In this document: piece by piece, positions 55,430 through 64,000 of the stretch | How the letters are laid out: each line of letters begins with the position of its first letter | How positions within the stretch are numbered: the stretch's first letter is position 1 | Assembly (NCBI GenBank): GCA_964517495.1 | Contig: CAZFER010000022.1 | Coordinates: 1 to 64,000, forward strand | Direction: 5' to 3' | Length of the DNA stretch: 64,000 nt | Source of the DNA: CAZFER01 sp964517495 | GTDB lineage: Bacteria > Hinthialibacterota > Hinthialibacteria > Hinthialibacterales > Hinthialibacteraceae | Translations under genes and position numbers: made by a program | The notes under the pieces: generated by a model | Databases searched by the model: none | Told to the model about the DNA's origin: nothing | Seen by the model: the letters and a program-made list of their open reading frames with translations, nothing else

Positions 55430-57964
55430 TTAATACCCTTCCCAACGAGGTTCAACATTCAATAAATGCCGCACAAAAAAATCCATCCGTCTCCGCTTTC
55501 CATACGGAGTCTCGGCAGAACCATGTCCCTGACCGGGAATAATTAGCAAATCGAAATCCTTATCAGCTTTTACCAACGCATCCACAACCTGCATGGTCGA
55601 GGCTGGATCAACATTTCGATCCAATTCACCAACGATTAAGAGCAACTTCCCTTTGAGTTTATGAGCATTGGTAACATTGGACTGCTCTTTATAATGTGTA
55701 CCGACCGGCCACCCCATCCAAAGTTCATTCCACCAGATTTTGTCCATCCGGTTGTCATGGCAGCCACAATCAGCCACCCCAACCTTATAAAAATCACCAT
55801 GCGCCAAAAGCCCCCGCAAGGCGTTCTGTCCACCGGCTGAACCTCCATATATCCCAACACGGTCGAGATCCATCTGTGGATATTTCTTTGCCGCGGCCTT
55901 TAACCATGCTATTCGGTCAGGAAAACCAACATCCCCCAAATTCTTCCAGCATACATCATGAAACGCCTTGGAACGATGCGACGTCCCCATCCCATCAATC
56001 TTCACCACCATAAATCCAAGTTCTGCGATGGCCCTCCTGTGTGAGTAACGCTCAAAATCCTTGGGAACATAAGCGCTTTGTGGCCCCGCATAAATCTCTT
56101 CGATAACAGGATATGTTTTGTCTGGATCAAACTGAGTGGGCTTGATAATAATACCATATATATCCGTCTTGCCATCACGCCCTTTGGCCACCAACCGTTC
56201 CGGAGGGTTCCAACCTGTTTCCAACAGGGCTGACCAATCCGCTCTTTCCAATTCACAAACCAGCCTGCCATCGCGAATGCGTCGCAATTCTGTCACTGGG
56301 GGTAAGTCCACTCTTGACCATGTGTCGATTATATATTTATGTCCAGGACCAAATTCCCAGCGATGATTTCCATCCCCCTTGGTTAACACCGTTAAATTCG
56401 AACCATCAAAATTGATGCGGCACAGATGAAGGTAATACGGATTCTGTTCGGGATAAATCCCACCCGCACTAAACCATATCTGACGGTTTTGTGTATCCAC
56501 TTGCACCACTTCGCGCACCACCCATTCCCCTTGAGTGATCTGGTTCTTAACCTTGCCGGCTTTGACATCATAAAGATATAAGTGATTCCAGCCATCTCGC
56601 TCGCTCATCCAGATGATTTCATGGGTATTATCCAGATAACTAATATACTTCTTCCCTGCATAATCAATAAATGTATCGCTCTGTTCATCGATAATGACAC
56701 GCGTCTCGCCGGTTTTCGCATTGATCTCCACCACACGCAAAACCTGATGGCCACGCTGATTGTAAACCATCACTACAGCACTGGAATCAGGCCACCAATG
56801 GATATCGTTTATGCTCCAGGCGTTGGGAAATAATTCATCTGAAACGGGTAGTTGCTCTTTGGATTCAATATCAAAAAGCCGTGGCCGGGGAACCGGCATT
56901 TTATCCCCCGGTTTATTGTAAGGAATCGAATGAAGCTTTGGCTGCAGTTGATCTTTGGGAGACGATTCAATCAGGTGAATCTCGCGTTCTTCACCCTTTT
57001 TGATCTGCATCACAATTAACTTCTTCGAATCCGGTGACCAATACATCCGGTTTGAATAATAGTCCTCATCTGATCCATTACGGCACAAGGTAATCGCTTT
57101 TTCAGTCTCCTTATTTTTGACATGCACACTTTCTGTTGTGGTAAACGCTATCCACTTGTCATCCGGTGATGTCCCCCGTGAACGGGTACGCCGTCGCGCC
57201 GTTCGTTTCCGTTGGGCCGTGATTGTGTCATCGATAATCGCATCGGCTGGATCAGCCGTACATTCAAAGACCCCCAGATTCTTGCCTTTTTGATCAGTAA
57301 CCAACCACACATGTCCCTGATACGAGTTTTGTTCGCGTGATTCTCCTGCTGCCAGCGATCCATATGGCCGTTGTTCACCTGAACTGTCTATCCAAAAAAT
57401 ATTCACTGTTCCAGCGGTTTTGTTGATGAATTGTATGGTCGTTTGCTCTCCAGTCTGGCGTGAGGGATACGGATCAGTCCTGGCCGGGAGGCGATTGGCA
57501 GCTTCCAAATCCTCCTTGGATTCCCTCAATTGGCCGGATTGATTATCATAGATCCAGTTTTTTTCGAATGCCTGAAAACGTATAATTTTCCCCTCTTTTT
57601 CCAATGTGATCCAATTAAAAGGCAGTTGATAAGGGGATATATCCTCTTTACCTGCTTTTGATAAAGCCTCTGCCAAATGTTGATGATCAAAAGCAGGTTG
57701 GCGTATACCTTTGCCAGGTACGACAAAAATGAACTTAAATTGCATGGGACCGGTTTTGATCCGGTACCAAAAGGACGCACCATCATTCGACCAATGTGGA
57801 TTCACCCTGGACCGAAACACCTTGTTCCGCGTACGCTCATCAAACGTTTTTGCCCGTTCATAATCCACCCCCGAACCTTGCGCAAAAACGGTCCCCGGCA
57901 TGAAAAACATCTCCACCAACAAACAAAAACTTATCGAAAATCCCAACAAACGTTTCATCAGCAT
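55430..57964 (-). CDS. Exported prolyl-oligopeptidase-type (S9) peptidase with VHL-beta-like insert
   Basis: 844 aa, signal peptide at 1-29. Residues ~174-236 (IQFINKTAGTVNIFWIDSSG, AAGESREQNSYQGHVWLVTD) have the layout of the von Hippel-Lindau beta domain. A DPPIV-type propeller (~265-560, e.g. WSPDSKKLIVMQI) follows, then the alpha/beta hydrolase with Ser709 in YGGSAGG, Asp782 in GELDRNVDP and His814 in GQGHGS. It should cleave peptides, probably after Pro or similar, outside the cytoplasm. SD GAGG precedes ATG 57964. Stop lies 2 nt from the terminator at 55428. Confidence 0.93.
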   Translation of the reverse strand: MLMKRLLGFSISFCLLVEMFFMPGTVFAQGSGVDYERAKTFDERTRNKVFRSRVNPHWSNDGASFWYRIKTGPMQFKFIFVVPGKGIRQPAFDHQHLAEALSKAGKEDISPYQLPFNWITLEKEGKIIRFQAFEKNWIYDNQSGQLRESKEDLEAANRLPARTDPYPSRQTGEQTTIQFINKTAGTVNIFWIDSSGEQRPYGSLAAGESREQNSYQGHVWLVTDQKGKNLGVFECTADPADAIIDDTITAQRKRTARRRTRSRGTSPDDKWIAFTTTESVHVKNKETEKAITLCRNGSDEDYYSNRMYWSPDSKKLIVMQIKKGEEREIHLIESSPKDQLQPKLHSIPYNKPGDKMPVPRPRLFDIESKEQLPVSDELFPNAWSINDIHWWPDSSAVVMVYNQRGHQVLRVVEINAKTGETRVIIDEQSDTFIDYAGKKYISYLDNTHEIIWMSERDGWNHLYLYDVKAGKVKNQITQGEWVVREVVQVDTQNRQIWFSAGGIYPEQNPYYLHLCRINFDGSNLTVLTKGDGNHRWEFGPGHKYIIDTWSRVDLPPVTELRRIRDGRLVCELERADWSALLETGWNPPERLVAKGRDGKTDIYGIIIKPTQFDPDKTYPVIEEIYAGPQSAYVPKDFERYSHRRAIAELGFMVVKIDGMGTSHRSKAFHDVCWKNLGDVGFPDRIAWLKAAAKKYPQMDLDRVGIYGGSAGGQNALRGLLAHGDFYKVGVADCGCHDNRMDKIWWNELWMGWPVGTHYKEQSNVTNAHKLKGKLLLIVGELDRNVDPASTMQVVDALVKADKDFDLLIIPGQGHGSAETPYGKRRRMDFFVRHLLNVEPRWEGY

Positions 57965-58015
57965 TAAACCTCATCATTATGTATCGTCTCAACCATGAAA
58001 CAAAATACTATTCCT

Positions 58016-58040
58016 GTAGGGGCGGGTTTATAACCCGCCC
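58016..58040. repeat. Palindromic repeat (family B)
   Basis: GTAGG then a 9-bp stem GGGCGGGTT/AACCCGCCC with a 3-nt loop. Same type as the internal hairpin of the 60604 element (GGGCGAAC/GTTCGCCC). GC-rich in an AT-rich gap. Confidence 0.7.
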
Positions 58041-58081
58041 GATTGCTACCCGCCTATTTCAAACCCGCACGCTAAACACCA

Positions 58082-58447
58082 TCACCCACCCGACCGCTTC
58101 ACTTGATACCCCCGTTCCTTAAGTTCCTCCATAATGGTATCACATTGATCGCCTTGAATTTCGATCACGCCCTCTTTTACTGTTCCTCCGCATCCACATT
58201 TCTGTTTCAATTCCTTGGATAATGTTCGCAGCCCATCCATGGTTAAAGGCAGACCGGTTATCAACGTCACCGCTTTCCCTTTTCGCCCTTTAGTCTGCCG
58301 TTGAATCCTTACAATCCCATCCCCTTTCGGTTTCTCCTGTTTCTTTTTGCAGGTGCATTTCGATGATGGTTTTTTGCATTTAGGGCATGTCGAGCCATGT
58401 TCAGTCGAGTAAACAAGGCGAGATTTTTTATCATGGTCTTTCTGCAT
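58082..58447 (-). CDS. yciH: SUI1/YciH family translation factor homologue
   Basis: 121 aa from ATG 58447 (GGAAGATACC before it). N-terminal zinc-finger-like TCPKCKKPSSKCTCKK, then the SUI1 domain: GIVRIQRQTKGRKGKAVTLI and KQKCGCGGTVKEGVIEIQGD, GDQ...IMEELKERGYQVK. Homologue of eIF1; influences start-codon fidelity. The Cys-rich N-terminus is shared by many bacterial YciH proteins. Confidence 0.93.
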   Translation of the reverse strand: MQKDHDKKSRLVYSTEHGSTCPKCKKPSSKCTCKKKQEKPKGDGIVRIQRQTKGRKGKAVTLITGLPLTMDGLRTLSKELKQKCGCGGTVKEGVIEIQGDQCDTIMEELKERGYQVKRSGG

Positions 58448-58623
58448 GGTATCTTCCACATCGTATAAAAAAATCATAAAAAATTTTTCAATTTATTGAA
58501 TATTTGCGGTCTTTTTTTTAAATTCAAGGTATACTATATTGTAATCATGTTTGGGGTTATTGGTTTGTTGGGAATCCGATGTAATCCGCGAAATGTTAAT
58601 TCATCAGTCAATGGGGGGCAACC

Positions 58624-59523
58624 ATGGCGAAGACAAAAAAATCAAAGAAAGAAAATCCCACCGAAAAATCCAAATCCAACAGCAAGAACAAATTACAACC
58701 GCCACTCACCATTAACGAATCCCCTGAAGTGAAAAGCAATGGCCAGTCAAAATTGAAAAAGAAATTTTATGAAAGCGAACTCAACAAACTCCAAATCGAA
58801 CTGGTCAAACTCCAGGAATGGATCAAATATAAAGGTTTAAAAGTCGTAGCACTCTTTGAAGGCCGGGACGCCGCCGGAAAAGGCGGCGTCATCAAACGCA
58901 TCACCCAATGCCTTAACCCCCGCGTCTGCCGTGTGGTGGCCCTTGGTACACCCACCGAACGTGAAAAAAACCAATGGTACTTCCAACGCTATGTCGCTCA
59001 TTTACCCGCTTCAGGTGAGATGGTGCTTTTTGACCGAAGCTGGTATAACCGCGCAGGTGTGGAACATGTCATGGATTTTTGCACCGAAGAGGAATACCAG
59101 GAATTCTTGCGCTCATGCCCCGAATATGAACGCATGCTGATCCGCTCAGGTATTATCCTGATTAAATATTGGTTCTCCGTCAGCGATGAAGAGCAGGAGC
59201 GCCGTTTTCAAGCACGCATCAAAACCCCTACCAAGCGCTGGAAACTCAGCCCCATGGACCTGAAATCCCGTGAAAAATGGATTGAATATTCCATGGCCAA
59301 AGACAAAATGTTCGCCCATACTGATATAAAGCAAGCTCCTTGGTTTGTGGTAAATGCCGATGATAAAAAACGCGCACGTTTGAATTGTATCTCTCACCTC
59401 TTAAGCATGATCCCATATGAGGATTTAACCCCCGAACCGATCGAACTTCCCCCAAGGCATGACGATGTAATGTATGTAAGGCCGCCTATAACCGACCAAA
59501 CCTTTGTACCCGAAGTATATTAA
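58624..59523 (+). CDS. ppk2: Polyphosphate kinase 2
   Basis: 299 aa. PPK2 domain with Walker A GRDAAGKGG (80-88), FDRSWYNRAGVEHVM (137-150) and KTPTKRWKLSPMDLKSREKW. Transfers phosphate between polyphosphate and nucleotides, typically to GDP or ADP. An N-terminal basic segment of ~45 residues (KTKKSKKENPTEK) precedes it. Walker region intact. SD GGGG close to ATG. Links with the Pst and porin genes to a phosphate storage theme. Confidence 0.95.
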   Translation: MAKTKKSKKENPTEKSKSNSKNKLQPPLTINESPEVKSNGQSKLKKKFYESELNKLQIELVKLQEWIKYKGLKVVALFEGRDAAGKGGVIKRITQCLNPRVCRVVALGTPTEREKNQWYFQRYVAHLPASGEMVLFDRSWYNRAGVEHVMDFCTEEEYQEFLRSCPEYERMLIRSGIILIKYWFSVSDEEQERRFQARIKTPTKRWKLSPMDLKSREKWIEYSMAKDKMFAHTDIKQAPWFVVNADDKKRARLNCISHLLSMIPYEDLTPEPIELPPRHDDVMYVRPPITDQTFVPEVY

Positions 59524-59544
59524 AAAGCCATTCTTTTACTACCC

Positions 59545-59614
59545 AGCGAGGGCGATGCTCCCACCGAGCCGCGTTTTTCAATCACCAAGGGAGGGCGAGG
59601 CTCCCGCCGAGCCG
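59545..59614. repeat. Dispersed GC-rich repeat family A, two copies
   Basis: 59546-59571 and 59589-59614 are tandem copies, the second exactly matching 21-46 in reverse complement. The rest of 59524-59930 is AT-rich and includes a partial family C copy near 59637; no gene is seen. Confidence 0.72.
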
Positions 59615-59930
59615 ATATATCCTAAATCCGTGTGTGGTTCACGTTGTCCGACCCATCAATACACACCTCTATTCTAACATGAATAATCCACTCCTTGAAT
59701 TGAGAAAATATAACCCCCCACCCCTAAAGAAGGCAGCATAATAAAACACCTTCCAGAGCTTAAATCTAACGCAAATAAACATCCCTGCATTAATTCTATT
59801 CACTTTGCCAATCTTATCTCCTCTTGGAAACCTTTAAAAATAAATAAATTTTATAAAATTTATACACTTAATCTTGAATATTAATCGAATTAATAGAAAA
59901 TATAACAAATTTTGAATGAGGTATTCTGCC

Positions 59931-60551
59931 ATGAAATGTCTATTATTTCTAAATCTTACCCTTGCATTTTCAATCATCTTGTTTGGTGGTTGCAATACTG
60001 CTGAAATTGCAGGCAGTACCGTTGGAGCCACTCTGCTGGGTGCCCAGGCACCTGGAAGTGAAATACAACAGATTTATTACTTGGGTGTTTTTGATCCCAT
60101 GGAACAAATCCCTCCCCAAGTGTATCGCATTCGCGTCCACGGCCAGGCCAGCGCTATCAGCGCCACCAATTTTAGCTCAGGCTGGGTGCCAGCGGATGTG
60201 ATTGACTCACTGACATCAAAAATCCAACACAGCAGTTCTGGCGTCGCTGAGGTCACCGGGACTCCAACACCCACACCCGGACAAACAAGTGGATCATTTC
60301 TGGAAGGCCGCAAACTAGTCCTCTTCGGTCCGGAAGGCTTTCGTGAAGCCCCTGAAAACCACCGCCTGGTCATTGTCATGGGTTCCTCACCTCAAAAATT
60401 CTTTAGCGCCATTAACAATACCCTGACAGGTATCGCTTCGGTCAACCTGGAAACCTCAACCTCCGATGTATCACAGAAAATATTGAATTATCGCAATCAA
60501 TTACTCAACGATCGCAAACGGCTTCTTGACCTTCAAAAATACAGTAGCTAA
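59931..60551 (+). CDS. Lipoprotein of unknown function
   Basis: 206 aa from ATG 59931 (GAGG 9 nt before it; ATG 59916 is an alternative). Lipobox LFGGC at residues ~16-20. Mature part begins NTAEIAGSTVGATLLGAQ and is beta-rich, with EGRKLVLFGPEGFREAP and a helical end (ILNYRNQLLNDRKRLLDLQ). Probably works with the larger lipoprotein gene downstream. No family recognised. Confidence 0.75.
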   Translation: MKCLLFLNLTLAFSIILFGGCNTAEIAGSTVGATLLGAQAPGSEIQQIYYLGVFDPMEQIPPQVYRIRVHGQASAISATNFSSGWVPADVIDSLTSKIQHSSSGVAEVTGTPTPTPGQTSGSFLEGRKLVLFGPEGFREAPENHRLVIVMGSSPQKFFSAINNTLTGIASVNLETSTSDVSQKILNYRNQLLNDRKRLLDLQKYSS

Positions 60552-60603
60552 AAACGTAATGCCCCAAAAGAGTGGCGAATGAAAAAGATTGTTTATTTTG
60601 TGG

Positions 60604-60725
60604 TGAGATTGTCTCAAAACAGGGTTGACACATAGGTCAACCCCTACATGTGGTAGGGGCGAACCTATGTGTTCGCCCTATGTAGAAGCACGGCGAACAT
60701 CAGAATAAGTTTTGAAACAATCTCA
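60604..60725. mobile_element. 122-bp MITE-like element with 17-bp terminal inverted repeats
   Basis: TGAGATTGTCTCAAAAC (60604-60620) and its inverted copy GTTTTGAAACAATCTCA (60709-60725) differ at one position. Inside are GTTGAC-N6-GTCAAC, CCCCTAC-N5-GTAGGGG and GGGCGAAC-N6-GTTCGCCC, so most of the element can fold. No open frame. Part of the sequence resembles bases 75-105. Confidence 0.75.
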
Positions 60726-60754
60726 ATAAATATACATAATACAAGGATAAAAAA

Positions 60755-62896
60755 ATGAAATCACTCAACGTTTATTTGTTGTCTTTGATGATGCTGGTAT
60801 TAGGAGGCTGTGCCGTGATGACCGTTCAGGTTGATGTCTACAAAGGCCCACTCGCCAATCATGAAGAAATCCAAATGGAACAAACCATCTCCCTCGCCAT
60901 CGGCGCCAAACCATTGTTGATTCACCTGCGTGATGACATCATCATCAGCGCCAGCAATTCTATTAATACTTTATCTCAATTATATGAAAACCCCTGTTAC
61001 GAACCTGGGTATATTGAATATGTAAATAAGGCAACCTGTACGATTACCCCTATGGCATGTAAATGCCTCTTCAATAATTCATTGGCCAGACGTGTTAATG
61101 CGGTTTTGTCACTTTATGAAGATCGCGTACCGGACAAATATAGAGACATTGTTCAAGTTGCACAAAACTTGTTGAACTGGGCAGAAAAATACTATGAAGA
61201 TCCTGATTCAATTCAATATAATAAAAAAGCAGTGATTGAAATTGATAAGTTGGTAAGAAAATATAATCAATCTGAATATGTAACTGATAAATTCAAAATT
61301 GAGGAAGTGGAACAATTTATTGAAAAATCACCGTATATTAATAGGAATAAAAATGTAAACGAGTTACCAATTGTTCGATGGAATAACCTGCTGGATGAAA
61401 ATGTACCCAAAGTAAAACAAACCGTAAATGAATTTGTTATATCCGTCTCCAAAACCGGCTTGGAGGAAGGACGCCTGGATGACGGCATTGAAACCTTGAT
61501 CGACCATTATTTAAACGCTGTAAAGGATAATTATGGCAATGAAGATGCCGCCAATGATGAACGTCAGGTGTTGCTGAATGCCTTGGCCCGCTTTGCTGAA
61601 AAGATATTGACCCTCGCCAATTTTGAGCCTTTCTTTATTAACGAAGATATTAAAAAAGATGCTAAAAAAATGGTGAGCGAGTATGTTCAGGTTCTTCAAG
61701 CCGTGGGGAACTCAATCTTAATTCAAGTCGATGAACTACGCCATCGCGGAGAACAGGAAAAATACCTGGTTCGCCAGGCAACCGATGAGATTATTGCCGC
61801 GCAATCACACCAGATTCTGGATTCCACTCCTAATGCCAGAAATGCCAAGGATGTCCTGGATGATGCAATTACTTCTTTGCGTTATGAATTGATCAAAGCT
61901 AAATCAGTGGTTAAAAATACGTCTGAGATACAAGGACTGGAAGCGGCTATCAAGGAAACAGAAACTATACGCAACGATATGATTTACATGCGCCCCTCCT
62001 CGGCTTATCTCCGCTCCAGCTTTCCCTCCACCAGCTTACAAGGAGATCCAGGCTTAAGTTGGAGTAACATGCTTCAACAGCATATGTATCGTCAATTACC
62101 TTTCTTTGCGGAACTCACCGGTGGTTTTGGTAATAAACGGCATGAACGGGAAATCAAAGCCGAAATCGATAAACAGTACTGGCAAAACATCAACACCGTC
62201 CGTGTCGCTGGTGGCGGGCTCACCAATTATGTCATCGTAAAAGACGATGTCGGGAACTGGTATGTCAAAGGCTATTCCAGCGATCCTGAAGATATCATTA
62301 ACTCCGCCACAACCGTCGCAACCTTTGGATTAGGCCAAAAGTATCACAGCTTACTGGCCCCCAACGCACCCACAGGCGGAAGTGTCAAAGACAAACAGGT
62401 TATTGCCGCCCGGCATGAATATCAAACCACCACTGCGGATCAGTTTGCTGATGTGAAAAAAGCCCTGAGCGGCCTGATTGACGATGTAAGTGCAACCTAT
62501 CGCACCATCAACAATGCCACGCTAACCCAAAACCTGGATAACAAGAGTGTAAATCTAAAATCGGAAGTACAAGCCATTAAGGTCAATAGCAGTTTATCTG
62601 ACGAAAAGAAAAGCATCGAACAATCAGATAAAATCATCGAAATGCTCCAAATGGCATTGGATTACCGAAAAGATATGATACGTGGCCTCAATCTTCATGT
62701 ATTGCAAGTCCAGAAACAGGAAAACCCTGAATCCTCTCAAGTGAAAACCATAAACATCGTTATTGAAACCATTGAAACCGAGGTAAACAACTTCATCGAA
62801 GAATGGATCAACAAACGCCTGCAAACCATCGATAAATTTGACAATAAGTTGGAAGGAATAGCCGCCGTTCCATCAAGTGACTCATCCTCCAACTGA
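60755..62896 (+). CDS. Large lipoprotein of unknown function
   Basis: 713 aa. Lipobox VLGGC after MKSLNVYLLSLMML. Begins VQVDVYKGPLANHEEIQMEQ and is mostly alpha-helical with heptad-like runs (KLRKYNQSEY, IKETETIRNDMIYMRPSS, IDKQYWQNINTVRVAG, NLKSEVQAIKVNSSLSDEKK). Conserved-looking segments include LTNYVIVKDDVGNWYVKGYS. Could be a cell-envelope coiled-coil protein. Follows the smaller lipoprotein after the MITE-like element; SD AAGGA upstream. I recognise no family. Confidence 0.78.
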   Translation: MKSLNVYLLSLMMLVLGGCAVMTVQVDVYKGPLANHEEIQMEQTISLAIGAKPLLIHLRDDIIISASNSINTLSQLYENPCYEPGYIEYVNKATCTITPMACKCLFNNSLARRVNAVLSLYEDRVPDKYRDIVQVAQNLLNWAEKYYEDPDSIQYNKKAVIEIDKLVRKYNQSEYVTDKFKIEEVEQFIEKSPYINRNKNVNELPIVRWNNLLDENVPKVKQTVNEFVISVSKTGLEEGRLDDGIETLIDHYLNAVKDNYGNEDAANDERQVLLNALARFAEKILTLANFEPFFINEDIKKDAKKMVSEYVQVLQAVGNSILIQVDELRHRGEQEKYLVRQATDEIIAAQSHQILDSTPNARNAKDVLDDAITSLRYELIKAKSVVKNTSEIQGLEAAIKETETIRNDMIYMRPSSAYLRSSFPSTSLQGDPGLSWSNMLQQHMYRQLPFFAELTGGFGNKRHEREIKAEIDKQYWQNINTVRVAGGGLTNYVIVKDDVGNWYVKGYSSDPEDIINSATTVATFGLGQKYHSLLAPNAPTGGSVKDKQVIAARHEYQTTTADQFADVKKALSGLIDDVSATYRTINNATLTQNLDNKSVNLKSEVQAIKVNSSLSDEKKSIEQSDKIIEMLQMALDYRKDMIRGLNLHVLQVQKQENPESSQVKTINIVIETIETEVNNFIEEWINKRLQTIDKFDNKLEGIAAVPSSDSSSN

Positions 62897-63051
62897 ACAG
62901 ATTCAAGGGCTTTTTAACATCTAAAAACACAATCTCCCCTTTTCTTATCATGAAACTTCTTCCACCCATATACAACAACAATTGAAATCAAATCACCATC
63001 CATGATAAAGTAATCTCCACAGTATATAATCAAACAAAAAGGTGAACCAAA

Positions 63052-64000
63052 ATGAATAAATGGCTGATGACCCTATTAATTATTTCAATAACCACCCTAT
63101 CAACTCAAGCAATCTACGGCAATTCCATTTACGCGGGATTAGCAAAAACCGATATCACACCTCCCATCGGAGGTGACACCACCGGCTATTCATCAGCCAA
63201 GCCCACCACCGGCATTCACGATCCATTATTTGCCAAAGTCCTGGTGCTGCAATCTGAAGAAAAAACCATTGCCCTGGTCGTATGGGACCTATGTGTCTTT
63301 AACTCTCCCTGGCTTCACAACCAAATGCCGGAGTTGGGTATCGATCGATTGTTGATTCTTAACACCCACACCCATGCCGGCCCCAATCTCAGACAGGACG
63401 ATTTCCCTTCCAAAGAAAAACCCTGGCGAAAAACTGTTGAAGCGCGCGTATTGAACGCCATTCGCGAAGCAAAAAGCAATATGTTCCCCGCCTACGTTGC
63501 CGCTGATACCGGCGGCATACAGTTGGGCTACAATCGCCTGGTCCGCCAACCCGGTGGCTATGCGATCACCCATTTTGAAAATCCCGATCGCATTCCCTAT
63601 GGCCCTGTCGATCCCACTGTTGGCGTCATCCGCATCACCGATGAGGCTGGAGATATTCGCGCTGTCATGATCTGCTATGCCTGCCATCCCGTCGTATTAG
63701 GCCCCCAAAACCGTCAGATTTCCGCTGATTACCCCGGCGTTTTATGCCGTGAGGTCAAGCAAAAATTAGGTGAAGATGTAACATGCCTCTTTATCCAGGG
63801 TGGTGCCGGTGATATTAATCCCCTCATCCTGGCCCGCACCGGTGAGCCGGATATGGATTTCCCCCTGGTGGAACGAGTCGGCGTATTACTGGCCGAAGAA
63901 ACCTTAAAAACCATTGAACACATGAAAGATCGTGAAGGAAAATCCACGTCCTTATCCTTTAAATCAAGCACCTTCGACACCGATCATCGTTTCGGTGAAG
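63052..64000 (+). CDS. Neutral/alkaline ceramidase-like protein, N-terminal part (cut by window end)
   Basis: 316 residues are visible, no stop before the window ends. Signal peptide MNKWLMTLLIISITTL. Family features: AGLAKTDITPP, the Zn-binding NTHTHAGPN, CHPVVLGP, SADYPG and GGAGDINP. Members hydrolyse ceramide or related N-acyl lipids, but many bacterial homologues have unknown substrates. SD AAAGGTG. Annotated partial. Confidence 0.9.
   Translation, partial: MNKWLMTLLIISITTLSTQAIYGNSIYAGLAKTDITPPIGGDTTGYSSAKPTTGIHDPLFAKVLVLQSEEKTIALVVWDLCVFNSPWLHNQMPELGIDRLLILNTHTHAGPNLRQDDFPSKEKPWRKTVEARVLNAIREAKSNMFPAYVAADTGGIQLGYNRLVRQPGGYAITHFENPDRIPYGPVDPTVGVIRITDEAGDIRAVMICYACHPVVLGPQNRQISADYPGVLCREVKQKLGEDVTCLFIQGGAGDINPLILARTGEPDMDFPLVERVGVLLAEETLKTIEHMKDREGKSTSLSFKSSTFDTDHRFGE

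Overview
The window reads as one contig of a Gram-negative heterotroph of about 43-45% GC, most likely from the Planctomycetota-Verrucomicrobiota-Lentisphaerota area or a neighbouring uncultured phylum such as Hydrogenedentota. This is inferred from gene content: Tat-exported Gfo/Idh/MocA oxidoreductase, repeated DUF1080 (3-keto-glycoside hydrolase-type) domains, an exported FAD-oxidoreductase, a ceramidase-like enzyme, DUF1573 and carboxypeptidase-regulatory-like proteins, an OprO/OprP-type porin and very many signal peptides. No rRNA is present, so the lineage is not fixed.

Layout. 0-6.6 kb: exported nitrilase-family hydrolase, an unknown exported protein, then a Gfo/Idh/MocA gene followed by a HEAT plus 2xDUF1080 gene, probably one operon for oxidative glycoside cleavage. 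6.7-15.8 kb: a minus-strand block whose core is a tandem triplication of a two-gene module (about 324-aa exported protein plus a small exported protein with 10-11 cysteines), downstream of a DUF1573 lipoprotein and a large membrane-anchored protein of carboxypeptidase-regulatory-like repeats. The junctions between modules carry relics of the 3' ends of both flanking genes. 16.1-18.8 kb: decayed DNA with an IS1634-like transposase relic fused in frame to a broken DUF1080 gene. 18.8-28.5 kb: ilvD, an ABC exporter pair, a TumE-type toxin-antitoxin operon with a RelE/ParE-like gene, an M14 carboxypeptidase, and the translation cluster infC (ATT start)-rpmI-rplT-pheS with tRNA-Val(GAC) upstream. 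28.7-40.6 kb: a phosphate region (pstS, pstC, pstA, pstB, phoU, a frameshifted OprO/P porin and an exported tyrosine-phosphatase-like/cytochrome c' fusion) with a formyltransferase-type protein and a 55-aa Cys4 protein. 40.8-45.2 kb: a PRTase-like/DprA-like pair, a frameshifted HigA relic, and an Rrf2 regulator with hybrid cluster protein (hcp). 45.3-50 kb: AT-rich genes of unknown function. 50-64 kb: two-domain FAD oxidoreductase, exported beta-rich protein, S9 peptidase with a VHL-beta-like insert, SUI1/YciH, PPK2, two unknown lipoproteins and a ceramidase-like gene cut by the window end.

How genes work together: the Pst genes, OprO/P, phosphatase-like protein and PPK2 suggest phosphate capture and polyphosphate use. 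The Gfo/Idh/MocA, DUF1080, FAD-oxidoreductase, M14, S9 and ceramidase-like enzymes suggest breakdown of polymers outside the cytoplasm. The strongest candidates for something undescribed are the triplicated Cys-rich module (6.7-11.7 kb), the phosphatase/cytochrome fusion (39.5-40.4 kb) and the PRTase-DprA pair (40.8-42.5 kb). Several palindromic dispersed repeats and a 122-bp element with 17-bp terminal inverted repeats occupy the intergenic DNA.
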